A stretch of 19,607 nt of DNA from Victivallales bacterium (lineage in GTDB: Bacteria > Verrucomicrobiota > Lentisphaeria > Victivallales > Victivallaceae). Below are positions 8,144-16,157 of the stretch, piece after piece. The notes under the pieces are model-generated. The model was not told where the DNA came from. It made no database searches and saw only the letters and a list, made by a program, of their open reading frames with translations. The position numbers were made by a program, and so were the translations under genes. Location: contig JAHOYW010000229.1 in assembly GCA_019038735.1 (NCBI GenBank), forward strand, positions 1 through 19,607, written 5' to 3'. Numbering within the stretch: the first letter of the stretch is position 1; the number at the start of each line of letters is the position of its first letter.

Positions 8144-10525
8144 TTATCTGTAAAAATCCGGAATTCCCTGTTTTCTTTCCCGACGTACCGGCACTCCATC
8201 ATTATTTATCAAGCGTGCTGTAAGAAAGATCAACAAGTTGGTTTGTTCTGTAAATGCTAACTGACTGGTAAAGAAACGTCCAAGTAAAGGAATATTTCCA
8301 ATAATCGGCCATTTATCATCACGATATACATTGCGGTTATTAACCATGCCTCCAAGCACAATCGTTTCGCCATCATAAACTTTTATATGGGTATCTATAT
8401 CACGGCGTCCGATTTCAGGCATTTTTATTTGATAATTAGTTTGAATAGAAGGCGTTACTTTACCTGCACTATCTATCTGCCCTTGTTCAACCCGCACAGC
8501 GTATTCTGAAAATTTTATGAAACTTACAATCTCTGGTTTTACATGTAAAGTAATAGTATAATTATCAGGATTTACTATCGGTGTGACAGTAAGCCGAATA
8601 CCAATATCAGTAGCGTCATCAAATTCCGGGATTGGAGCTTGGAGCTGTACTGTATTATTGTTTACTGTGATCTCGGGGTTTTCCCATCCTGACGGATAAT
8701 AGGTTTCTTCAACCATTCTTATAGTAGCCTGATGCCCGCTGGTAGTGATAAGTTTTGGGCATGAAAGTGTTTCTGTCCGTGTATTTTTTGAAATAGCTTC
8801 TATTGAGAGCGAAAGATCAGCGGTTACATCAGAAGGGAATATGCCCTGTCCGAAGTTAGGCAAAATTTTCATATCATTAAGTATTTTAAAAGGTAAAGAA
8901 GAAGTCGAAACATTACTTGAACTTGTAGCATCAGGTCCTTCATAATAGCGCAAAGGATGATAAGGATTTGTTACTTGCCAGGTATTTCCGCCTGTTGAGT
9001 TATTAAATGAGAAGTCCCATCTAAAACCTAACTCTTCTACATCCACCACAGCAATCTCAACAATTTTTGTTTCAATTAATACCAGTGGAGTGTTAATCAA
9101 ATCATACTGGCGCAACAACTCTTCCAGTCTGCGCAAATTAATCATAGTATTTCTCACCACCAGTTTACCGGAGCGTCTGCTATAAGCAATTGATGAGTTG
9201 CTTCCAAACTTAACTCCGCGATCTTCAAAAAATTTAATCAAAGCCTGTGAGTTTAAACTCATTTTTGCGGGTTTATCTTCTTCTTCAAGAGTTGAGTCGG
9301 CATCCATATCCAAATCCTCTTCCTCTTCTTCGTCACCGCCTTCGGAGCCAGTGATACTGGAAATTAAATCAGCACGAACGGGGAAATATTCTGTCTGCAT
9401 CTCATCAACACTGGTTCCAAGAATTACAGCACCTTCTTCAATTTTATATTTGAGACCAACATTTTGACATAAATACCTTAATACCTCGCTCATCGGGATG
9501 TTACTGAAGCTCATTGTGACTTTAAGTAGCTCATTCGCTGTTTTCTTGTCGAAACCAGCATGCACTCCAACACCAACTTTATCAGGGTCACAACGTTTGC
9601 TGAGACGATTGAGAAAACGAATAACAGAAAAAATATCCGCATCGTCAAATTCTATATTAGGAAAAATAATTCTTTCAAGTTTGGCATAAGTTGAAGAAGC
9701 GACATTACGCTGAACAGTCCTCGTCTTAGTACTTGACAGGTCAATATGCGAAGGTAGGACTGGATCAATCCATTTCCAGGTATTGTAGGCAAGCATACCC
9801 TGTATGTCAGATGTTCGGCGTTGCTCAGCATAGCGGTACATATGTTCGTAAGTATCACCTAAGAGCCTGATAGATTTTTTATGGTAAGGATCCAGAAGAA
9901 AAACATTTTCAAGAAGACTTCTAACTTTTGCGTATTTTCTATTTTTATAAAAAACTTCAGCTTCCTTGTATAAAGCTTCGACTTCTTTTTGAGTTTCAAG
10001 TATTTTTTTATTGAATCCCTTTACTTTAACTTCTTTCCTGAAGTTTAAACCTTTCCGTTCCCGTTTACAGGACTCAATAAAATCACTTACTTCTGCATTT
10101 TTATTAACATCAATCAAAGTTGCTTCAGCTGCAAAATTTATCGCATCTTCAAGTTTTTTCTGAAGCCTAGCTCGTCTGGCTTTCGTCATCAAAAACGCAG
10201 ACCAGCGAGTTTTAAACCTGCGCATTTCCTTGCCCAATGAACGTTTTTTAAAGTCAGCAAGCTCTCCGCTCATTTTATTTAGAGCTCTGCTTGCTTTTTG
10301 ATAAGAATCACTGGCCTCAGGATATTTACCATTATACGCATTTTCCCTAGCTTCTTTAATCAACTTTTTAATATTAGCAAGTTCAAGTTCACGCTGTTGT
10401 TTGGTATTAAGTACTAATTTTTTGATATCTGTTTTGGCGGCAGAAACTTCTGTGTTAAGAGCTACTCCACAGCAGAATAACACCAGTAAAAAGAGATTTT
10501 TAATCTTTTTTAAGAATATGCTCAT
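8144..10525 (-). CDS. Amuc_1098-type secretin, proximal copy
   Basis: A second secretin with the same architecture and the same length (793 residues) as its downstream neighbour, but a clearly diverged sequence. It has a signal peptide (about 1-30, cleavage near VSAA), a TPR-like helical region (45-230), and a conserved segment AYNTWKWIDPVLP (246-258) matched by VAWKMATPIMP in the other copy. Then follow an STN-like domain (285-380), an acidic stretch (395-417), an N1-type domain (425-500) and the secretin barrel (about 570-775). Barrel motifs include CPKLITTSGHQATI, DIGIRLTVTPIV, YDGETIVLGGMV and WPIIGNIPLLGRFF. The Shine-Dalgarno site is weak (GGGT). It lies 30 bases after the Amuc_1099-like gene, the position the Amuc_1098 secretin holds in Akkermansia, so this copy is the likelier positional ortholog. 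Confidence 0.88.
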   Translation of the reverse strand: MSIFLKKIKNLFLLVLFCCGVALNTEVSAAKTDIKKLVLNTKQQRELELANIKKLIKEARENAYNGKYPEASDSYQKASRALNKMSGELADFKKRSLGKEMRRFKTRWSAFLMTKARRARLQKKLEDAINFAAEATLIDVNKNAEVSDFIESCKRERKGLNFRKEVKVKGFNKKILETQKEVEALYKEAEVFYKNRKYAKVRSLLENVFLLDPYHKKSIRLLGDTYEHMYRYAEQRRTSDIQGMLAYNTWKWIDPVLPSHIDLSSTKTRTVQRNVASSTYAKLERIIFPNIEFDDADIFSVIRFLNRLSKRCDPDKVGVGVHAGFDKKTANELLKVTMSFSNIPMSEVLRYLCQNVGLKYKIEEGAVILGTSVDEMQTEYFPVRADLISSITGSEGGDEEEEEDLDMDADSTLEEEDKPAKMSLNSQALIKFFEDRGVKFGSNSSIAYSRRSGKLVVRNTMINLRRLEELLRQYDLINTPLVLIETKIVEIAVVDVEELGFRWDFSFNNSTGGNTWQVTNPYHPLRYYEGPDATSSSNVSTSSLPFKILNDMKILPNFGQGIFPSDVTADLSLSIEAISKNTRTETLSCPKLITTSGHQATIRMVEETYYPSGWENPEITVNNNTVQLQAPIPEFDDATDIGIRLTVTPIVNPDNYTITLHVKPEIVSFIKFSEYAVRVEQGQIDSAGKVTPSIQTNYQIKMPEIGRRDIDTHIKVYDGETIVLGGMVNNRNVYRDDKWPIIGNIPLLGRFFTSQLAFTEQTNLLIFLTARLINNDGVPVRRERKQGIPDFYR

Positions 10526-10555
10526 ATTTGTACCCGTTGTGTTTTCATATTTATA

Positions 10556-11857
10556 TTAAAAATTCCTAGTTGCTTTTCTTTGTCTATTCACCGGAGGAGC
10601 TCCTCCTGGAGGCGCATCTATTGACTCTGAAGCTCTGCCCGGATTTTCCGCTCCTTGATTATCAGCCTTTTCTTCTCGCTTCACTCTAGGCATAAAAGCC
10701 TTCGCGCTAAGAATATATTTTTTATTTTTACGTTTTTTATCTTCAATTATAACCTGTTTTTTCTGTCTGTCAACCTTAAATACTTTATATCTTGTTATTC
10801 TACGTTTAAGCTTCCTGCCAGTTTTTTTAGAAAAAGCTGGTTTTGTTCTAAGGTACATTGAGATAGTATCACCTGTTCCGACATGATACATTTTCCCAGT
10901 TCCCAGATCTTCAATGACAGCTTTGGGCTTAGGCGAATACACAGGTTCATCAACTTGCATAATAATGGTGTATTTGCCATCTCTGGACTTTAAAAAAACC
11001 TTTGATTTATCTTTTTTGACAATACTTCCACCGCTACGGACATCCACATGTATTGCATCAATTTTAGTAATCGTGTAAGGCGTTTTATCCAGAGTCATAG
11101 GATCGCCAAGATACATAAACAGCGTTTTGCTTTTACCTTTAATCATTTTATTTATTTGGATAACCCAGTCTGCCGGATCTTTTTTTCCGCCATTTGTGTT
11201 AACAAGCATGAGCTTAAACGGCAGCAATGTTTCTCTGAATTCAAGCAAATGCAAGCGCATATACATAGGTGGATGTTTTATTGCACTCTTGATATTCGTT
11301 TTTTGCTGGAACTCAAATATATTGGAAAAACCATCATTGTCCAGATCATAAAGCGCGTCATCAGGATTCTCAGGATCAAGCCCTAGTTTTGTTTCGATAA
11401 CATTAGGAATACCATCATCATCCAAATCCGAATCATTTACAATATCAGGTCCCTTAGGTTTTACTTTTGGTCTAGGCAATGCTTTATTGCACAAAGGGCA
11501 GTGTCGTGGCTTATCTACAGGTCCAAAGAAATAATAAAGAGGAATAACTTTGCCGCCAAAGGGACAACGGGCACATTCAAAGGGTATTAATAAATCTGTA
11601 AATATTTGATCGTTATCGCTACGTGCTTTTGATTTATTCCAAGTACAATTTTTTCTAAAAATATAACTTGTCTGATACTTTTTATGTGAAAAATCATTTG
11701 GTTCATAATTAGGCTCAATGACAGGTATTTCTAATGAACTTCTTGTGATTTTAGTAGTAGAATTACTCAGATCAATCAAATATACCAGCAAAAGAACAAA
11801 AGCAAGTAGAAAAAATGCCAGTATTATTTTTTCATAATGTTTCTTTAAAAAATCCAA
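10556..11857 (-). CDS. Amuc_1099-like bitopic protein with Cys4 zinc-ribbon-like motif and calcium-binding repeats
   Basis: Predicted inner-membrane protein of 433 residues. It has one N-terminal transmembrane helix (about 10-29) and a periplasmic body. Cys95-x2-Cys98 and Cys120-x2-Cys123 form a zinc-ribbon or rubredoxin-like knuckle pair. Two Asp-rich loops, DSDLDDDGIPN (about 142-152) and DLDNDGFSN (171-179), match thrombospondin type 3 or EF-hand-like calcium-binding repeats. The remaining beta-rich region (200-390) has no motif I can name, and the tail is Pro/Gly/Arg-rich and looks disordered. The start is TTG at 11857, fixed by a strong GGAGG seven bases upstream, with no ATG nearby. By position, between the Amuc_1100-like gene and the secretin, it matches the Amuc_1099 family of pilus-like system proteins and may link inner-membrane parts to the secretin, as PilP does (inference). 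Confidence 0.75.
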   Translation of the reverse strand: MDFLKKHYEKIILAFFLLAFVLLLVYLIDLSNSTTKITRSSLEIPVIEPNYEPNDFSHKKYQTSYIFRKNCTWNKSKARSDNDQIFTDLLIPFECARCPFGGKVIPLYYFFGPVDKPRHCPLCNKALPRPKVKPKGPDIVNDSDLDDDGIPNVIETKLGLDPENPDDALYDLDNDGFSNIFEFQQKTNIKSAIKHPPMYMRLHLLEFRETLLPFKLMLVNTNGGKKDPADWVIQINKMIKGKSKTLFMYLGDPMTLDKTPYTITKIDAIHVDVRSGGSIVKKDKSKVFLKSRDGKYTIIMQVDEPVYSPKPKAVIEDLGTGKMYHVGTGDTISMYLRTKPAFSKKTGRKLKRRITRYKVFKVDRQKKQVIIEDKKRKNKKYILSAKAFMPRVKREEKADNQGAENPGRASESIDAPPGGAPPVNRQRKATRNF

Positions 11858-11878
11858 GCTTCAACCTCCAATCATCAA

Positions 11879-13132
11879 TTATTTTGGCGAATTATCAAAT
11901 ACAATATAATCTACTTCGAATTCAGCATTAATTATATTTCTTTTTCCAACGATTACTTTTGCATATCCACGATCTTTTGGTCCCAATATCTTCTTTACTT
12001 CTTTCTTGATAATCTTCTTCTTTAAAACAGCTAGAGTATCTTTTGGCTTACGAGCTTTGCCTCTATCTTTAGATGCTTTATCTTCTTTAGCACCGGCATC
12101 ATAGGCCAATTCTTCTTTAATTTTGTCACTGTCCTCAAGGATTTTTTCAACATTATCAACATTTCTAGTAAGCTTAATATTTCTAAGCGCATAAACACGA
12201 TTCTCTTTATAGGCTTCATAAAGTTTTTGCACTATACGTCTAATAGTATTCAAGTCGCCATTTACTGTAAAGTTAAAACGATACAGGGTGTAAGCTCCAT
12301 CTACTTCTCCATCAAGTCCTCTTTTTGAAAAACTTAGAAGTGTAAGAATATCTTTTTTTGGATCAACTTTTGAGTCAGCAATACGCTTTCCAAGATCAGA
12401 AACAATTTCCCAAGCTCTGGCAATTCGTTCAATATCTCCATCTAAAGGTTCTTTACTATCGTCAAAAGAAAAGTCAGTTGTCGCGCACAAAACTTTCTTG
12501 TCTGCAAAATAGTCTATCATATTAAAACGCATACGCTGCATAAAAGTCTGACAGCGCCCGGGGTCATCTGAAAATCTGCGCCCTTTACCCGTGGCAGCCA
12601 GAAAAATTCCATCAACATTAGTGCTGCTTATTTTTTCCAAAGTTGCTTTTTGTGCTTCCTGCATAAAAGTACTCATCGCCCTGTCCCAATTTGACTTATA
12701 TTTAGGGAAGTCTTCACTGAATTGACGCACTTTATAACGGCGGAAGATTAAATCACGTGTTGCCAGACCTTTTTGAGATTTCCAGAATTCACCAAATTTT
12801 GCTTTAAATTCATTAAGATTAATCCCAAGCTTATCCGCGAAACTTTCAAGAGCCCAAGCATATGGATGTCCAAACTTGCTTTGGATTTTCTTGATTTCTT
12901 TTTTATACCCTATAGTGTCACTTTCAATACGGGTAATATTTACTGTTACCGGCGTATATTTCAGTTTGACAATCTCATTTATCCTTTTCAGCAGTTCCGT
13001 TTTTTTAGAATCATATTTTTTCATGGAACCATGTCCAGAGAGCACCATAATCACCAATGCAATTACAATTACTAAAGACATAATCATGAAGATAAGCATG
13101 AAAATATTTTTTTTGATAAACTTTGTATTCAT
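11879..13132 (-). CDS. Amuc_1100-like type IV pilus assembly (PilO-like) protein
   Basis: Predicted bitopic inner-membrane protein of 417 residues: short cytoplasmic N-terminus, one transmembrane helix (about 9-32), then a charged coiled-coil-like segment (about 35-85) and a periplasmic body. The ending strongly recalls Akkermansia Amuc_1100. A segment YRFNFTVNGDLNTIRRIV is followed by an LRNIKLTRN strand, then a Lys-rich disordered insert (about 335-385), and finally VGKRNII and AEFEVDYIVFDNSPK, closely parallel to the last residues of Amuc_1100. Such ferredoxin-like periplasmic folds are PilO/PilN-like, so its likely role is in the inner-membrane alignment complex. It is about 100 residues longer than Amuc_1100 (317 residues). 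The ATG has only a distant AAGGA, about 14 bases upstream, so translation may depend on coupling. It lies 39 bases after the PilM-PilN gene. Confidence 0.8.
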   Translation of the reverse strand: MNTKFIKKNIFMLIFMIMSLVIVIALVIMVLSGHGSMKKYDSKKTELLKRINEIVKLKYTPVTVNITRIESDTIGYKKEIKKIQSKFGHPYAWALESFADKLGINLNEFKAKFGEFWKSQKGLATRDLIFRRYKVRQFSEDFPKYKSNWDRAMSTFMQEAQKATLEKISSTNVDGIFLAATGKGRRFSDDPGRCQTFMQRMRFNMIDYFADKKVLCATTDFSFDDSKEPLDGDIERIARAWEIVSDLGKRIADSKVDPKKDILTLLSFSKRGLDGEVDGAYTLYRFNFTVNGDLNTIRRIVQKLYEAYKENRVYALRNIKLTRNVDNVEKILEDSDKIKEELAYDAGAKEDKASKDRGKARKPKDTLAVLKKKIIKKEVKKILGPKDRGYAKVIVGKRNIINAEFEVDYIVFDNSPK

Positions 13133-13171
13133 ATTAACTTTTTTATTTCCTTTTTATAAATAAACGGTCTG

Positions 13172-14965
13172 TTATTTTATTATCGGTGTTTTTAGTTTTA
13201 TTTGTATCTCGAAACTGATGAAATTATTCTCGCCTTTAACAATGTCATAACTGTCAAAAATAATAGAATCCTTATTATTGTCAAAATATTTTGATTTCAT
13301 AATATTTTTCCTGAAAACTTCATCAAGCAGTAAATCACTTCTAAGTGCTATTGAATGACCAGTGATTTTTAACCATTTCAGTTCGTTACTTGTTATTATT
13401 GTGGTACTGCCGGCTTTGGATGACGCATTGCCAAACATGCCGCCGCCATTACCGCTATTTGTTTTAACTTTGTCTTGTTTACCATCCTGAGCACTTAGCG
13501 AAGTCAACCACCATTTGTCAGGAAGAATTATTTCAAGATCATTAAGTATATTTATCCATTGAGATCTTTTATCCGTCATTTCTAGAACTTTTTTATATTC
13601 TCCTAAAACATTAACAAGAGTAGAACTGGATTCATGTACATTTTTACTTATATTTTCAAGTTTTGCAACTTCCGCGCTCACTGCATCCACACAACTTTTA
13701 TCGTAATCACGTTTCTTGGAAACCACCCAGTAAAAAACAAGCAGGCATAAAATAATTGAAACTGCACTGGCATAGAAATAAGGCTTCTTTTTTTGTAAAG
13801 ACACATGCTTTTTAATAGATTCAGGCATCAAGGATATTTCAACCGGAACCGGAGTAATCTCACGCAGTGCCATTCCGGTAAGCTCTGAAAACATTGGAGC
13901 TACGTCGAGCAGTTCTTCCCTGTCAATCCCCTCTCCAAGTCCAACTATCTGGAAGGAATTAAGATATTCTACAGGGATACGCAGTTTTTCGTTAAAGAAA
14001 CGAGGAGTATATGCCATTAATGAGCTACCGCCGCCGAGGAATAAACGAGTTGGTCGATTACCTTTATACTGGGAACGCCAGACGTTTATAGAACGATTTA
14101 TTTCACCATGAAGTCTGGTCATAACATTACGGGCAATCTTTGAAATAATAGCGGCAACCTCTGATTCCGGTTCTTCATAAGCACCGCCAAGCGCGACAAA
14201 GCCGTGACGGCATTTCAATTCTTCAGCGTCAAACAGTGAAATATCGAATTCCTTGCTTATTTGCTGTGTAATTGAAGCTCCGGCAATCGGGATAGTTCTT
14301 GTAAATATCCGCCCCTTATCGGCAAAAAGTAAACTTGAACAACGCCCGCCAATATTCAATAACAAGTCACATTGATCATCATCTGATAAATTAGCTTTCG
14401 CAGCGTTAAAAAAGGCTACTGGAGCAGTTTCTATAGAAATTATTTCTTTATCTTCATTTTGTATTATTTCAGATAACTCTGTAATAAAATCATCTTTGAC
14501 CGCAACAAACAAAGCTTCCATCTCGTCAATATCTTCAGGATTTTCAACGCCGTCTTCATCTTCCGGTTCAGATTTATCACTCTCATTTTTATGCAGAATT
14601 AATTGATAATCCCAAACAACCTCATCCATCGCATAGGGAACTGTCTGTTTGGCTTCATATTCAATAATCTGTTCAATATGTTGAACATCTCCACCCAAAG
14701 GAGGCAGTTTGCTCAAACGAGAAAATGCGGATTGTCCAGAAATAGCGACCCTGACTTTCTTGGCGGTAAATCCTTTTTCTTCGAGAAGTCTTTTATAAGC
14801 GTGATAAAATTGTTCCGACAGTTCACAATCACGATATTCTTCGTCATACTCAAGAAACGCAAACTTTTCAAGTACCATCGAGCCTTCCTGCGGGTACAAG
14901 AATTCTGCCATCTTTAAGCAATCACTACCAATATCAATTGTTAAAATTTTATTTTCTTTAGGCAT
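13172..14965 (-). CDS. PilM-PilN fusion, Amuc_1101-like pilus assembly protein
   Basis: One polypeptide combines a cytoplasmic actin-like PilM domain (about 5-370) with a PilN-like inner-membrane protein. PilM signatures are LTIDIGSDCLKMAEF, the SHS2-type region EQIIEYEAKQTVPYAMDEV, LLLNIGGRCSSLLF (phosphate 2) and RLFLGGGSSLM (adenosine loop). Next comes VEISLMPES (about 375-383), resembling the PilN INLLP peptide that PilM binds, then one transmembrane helix (about 396-416), a coiled-coil segment, and WINILNDLEIILPDKWWLTSLS in two halves, a PilN hallmark. A Gly/Ser/Asn-rich loop around 505-525 interrupts the periplasmic part. An acidic insert (about 130-148) is unusual for PilM. I chose the ATG at 14965; a TTG six bases upstream (14971) has GAGA at better spacing and is a real alternative. 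The gap to the upstream gene is 13-19 bases. Confidence 0.88.
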   Translation of the reverse strand: MPKENKILTIDIGSDCLKMAEFLYPQEGSMVLEKFAFLEYDEEYRDCELSEQFYHAYKRLLEEKGFTAKKVRVAISGQSAFSRLSKLPPLGGDVQHIEQIIEYEAKQTVPYAMDEVVWDYQLILHKNESDKSEPEDEDGVENPEDIDEMEALFVAVKDDFITELSEIIQNEDKEIISIETAPVAFFNAAKANLSDDDQCDLLLNIGGRCSSLLFADKGRIFTRTIPIAGASITQQISKEFDISLFDAEELKCRHGFVALGGAYEEPESEVAAIISKIARNVMTRLHGEINRSINVWRSQYKGNRPTRLFLGGGSSLMAYTPRFFNEKLRIPVEYLNSFQIVGLGEGIDREELLDVAPMFSELTGMALREITPVPVEISLMPESIKKHVSLQKKKPYFYASAVSIILCLLVFYWVVSKKRDYDKSCVDAVSAEVAKLENISKNVHESSSTLVNVLGEYKKVLEMTDKRSQWINILNDLEIILPDKWWLTSLSAQDGKQDKVKTNSGNGGGMFGNASSKAGSTTIITSNELKWLKITGHSIALRSDLLLDEVFRKNIMKSKYFDNNKDSIIFDSYDIVKGENNFISFEIQIKLKTPIIK

Positions 14966-14984
14966 AAACAAGTAAGTCTCTATT

Positions 14985-15632
14985 TTATCTCGGGCTATCA
15001 GGTTTAATTACATCGTAAAGTTCATAATTAAAAACTCCCCAAGGAGTTTTATTTCTAGGCATAATAATATCTTCAACAGTTAATATTCCCGAAGAAATAG
15101 ATCCCTTCAGTTTAGAAAAATAATTTTTAACTTTGCTGTTAGAAGAACTATGTATGCGCATGAGAATCTTACGGCTTGATGTGTAGAAAGTTACCCGGGC
15201 AATAATTTTTGATAATTCTATTTTATTTCCTTTACGAGCAAAACGAGCAATTACTTGAGGAGGAATACAGCCTAGTGCCTTATGTTTTTTCCCATCCATA
15301 GGAATGGACCAAAAAACAGTTTTCCCTTTGAGAAGAATGGTAACAGCTTTAGATTTATAAATTCCTTGAAGTATGACTTCTGATTCCATAGTAATATCAT
15401 CAAGCCATAGTGATTTATTACCTATCTTTTTGTTTGCTGCATCATATCTTACACTAAGCATCAACCAACCGGGAGAACCTGCTTTATTTGTAGCACTTTC
15501 ATTAAAAAGATAAAATAAAGGACTGGGGCGATATTTCAGCTTAACAGATCCGTTCTTAAGCCATCTTGCAGACGATTGACCATTGCTGATAAACGCTGTT
15601 AAAGAAAACAACACTAGAAAAATAGCTTTCAC
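14985..15632 (-). CDS. Exported pilus-like protein, Amuc_1102 family by position
   Basis: A 215-residue protein with a signal peptide (MKAIFLVLFSLTAFISNGQS, cleavage near residue 18-20) and a basic, beta-rich mature part without other membrane segments, so probably periplasmic or surface-exposed. I do not recognise a named domain. Its place immediately upstream of the Amuc_1101-like gene, in a locus that otherwise follows the Amuc_1098-1102 order, makes it the counterpart of the Amuc_1102 pilus-like protein. That assignment is by synteny and general character only. It lacks a class III prepilin leader (no G-F/E cleavage site before a long hydrophobic helix), so it is not an obvious type IV pilin. 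The start is GTG at 15632, fixed by AAGGAGG five bases upstream. The gap to secG is 23 bases. Confidence 0.65.
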   Translation of the reverse strand: MKAIFLVLFSLTAFISNGQSSARWLKNGSVKLKYRPSPLFYLFNESATNKAGSPGWLMLSVRYDAANKKIGNKSLWLDDITMESEVILQGIYKSKAVTILLKGKTVFWSIPMDGKKHKALGCIPPQVIARFARKGNKIELSKIIARVTFYTSSRKILMRIHSSSNSKVKNYFSKLKGSISSGILTVEDIIMPRNKTPWGVFNYELYDVIKPDSPR

Positions 15633-15655
15633 TGTGCCCTCCTTTTTTCGTAAAT

Positions 15656-16033
15656 TTATTTTTTATTCTCTACCGGTTTCGATTTTTCTACGGTTTTTAA
15701 ATTTTTAGTTAATTTCACCTTTGCTGTTGATAAAGGTGTTTTTTTTGTAATCGCTATGCTTTTCACATCTTCAGATTCAACTATACTGCGTCCTCTGCTG
15801 CGATGACCAACTATTACTGCTAACAACAAGGTCAAAACAAAAAAGCTTGTAGTTAAAATTACGGTTAATTTAGTTAGATGGCTTCCGGCGTGAGCTCCAA
15901 AAACAGACTCGCCGACTCCGCCAAATGAGCCACCAAAACCACCACCTTTAGATTGTTGTATGAGAACCAGACCAATCAGCAGTAGAGCCACTATGATTAC
16001 TAATGTATATAGAACAACGCTAACAACACCCAT
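15656..16033 (-). CDS. secG: Preprotein translocase subunit SecG
   Basis: Small accessory subunit of the SecYEG inner-membrane channel, which helps SecA-driven export. The 125-residue protein has two transmembrane helices (about 4-24 and 54-74). The typical SecG cytoplasmic loop joins them, with LVLIQQSKGGGFGG followed by GVGESVFGAHAG, and a longer basic, probably disordered C-terminal tail (80-125) follows. It is the first gene of the pilus transcript, behind the promoter at 16093-16121, and AGGA stands about 11 bases before the ATG. Pairing of tpiA with secG is common in bacteria, but here the two are separated by a terminator and a promoter, so secG travels with the pilus genes. Confidence 0.93.
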   Translation of the reverse strand: MGVVSVVLYTLVIIVALLLIGLVLIQQSKGGGFGGSFGGVGESVFGAHAGSHLTKLTVILTTSFFVLTLLLAVIVGHRSRGRSIVESEDVKSIAITKKTPLSTAKVKLTKNLKTVEKSKPVENKK

Positions 16034-16092
16034 CTTATTTTAGTTCCTATATTTAAAACTATTTGCTATATTTTTTTAAATTAAACATACGC

Positions 16093-16121
16093 ACAATAGC
16101 ATTCTTATTAGGGAAAGTCAA
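16093..16121 (-). promoter_or_regulatory. Sigma-70-like promoter of the secG-pilus operon
   Basis: On the minus strand TTGACT (16116-16121) and TATTGT (16093-16098) are separated by 17 bases, the best promoter match in the window. Transcription would begin near 16086, giving a leader of about 50 bases before secG. It lies between the tpiA terminator and secG, as expected for an independent transcript covering secG and the pilus genes. Confidence 0.7.
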
Positions 16122-16142
16122 ATTTCAAACTAATAAGTATGC
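16099..16142. repeat. 12/13-bp inverted repeat spanning the secG promoter spacer and -35 box
   Basis: GCATTCTTATTAG (16099-16111) and CTAATAAGTATGC (16130-16142) are inverted copies with a single mismatch, separated by 18 bases that contain the -35 hexamer. One arm occupies the -10/-35 spacer and the other lies just upstream of -35. This suggests an operator for a dimeric or tetrameric repressor. As it is upstream of the predicted start of transcription it would not be in the secG mRNA, and no T tract follows it. Confidence 0.5.
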
Positions 16143-16157
16143 TGTTATTTTCGTTTT

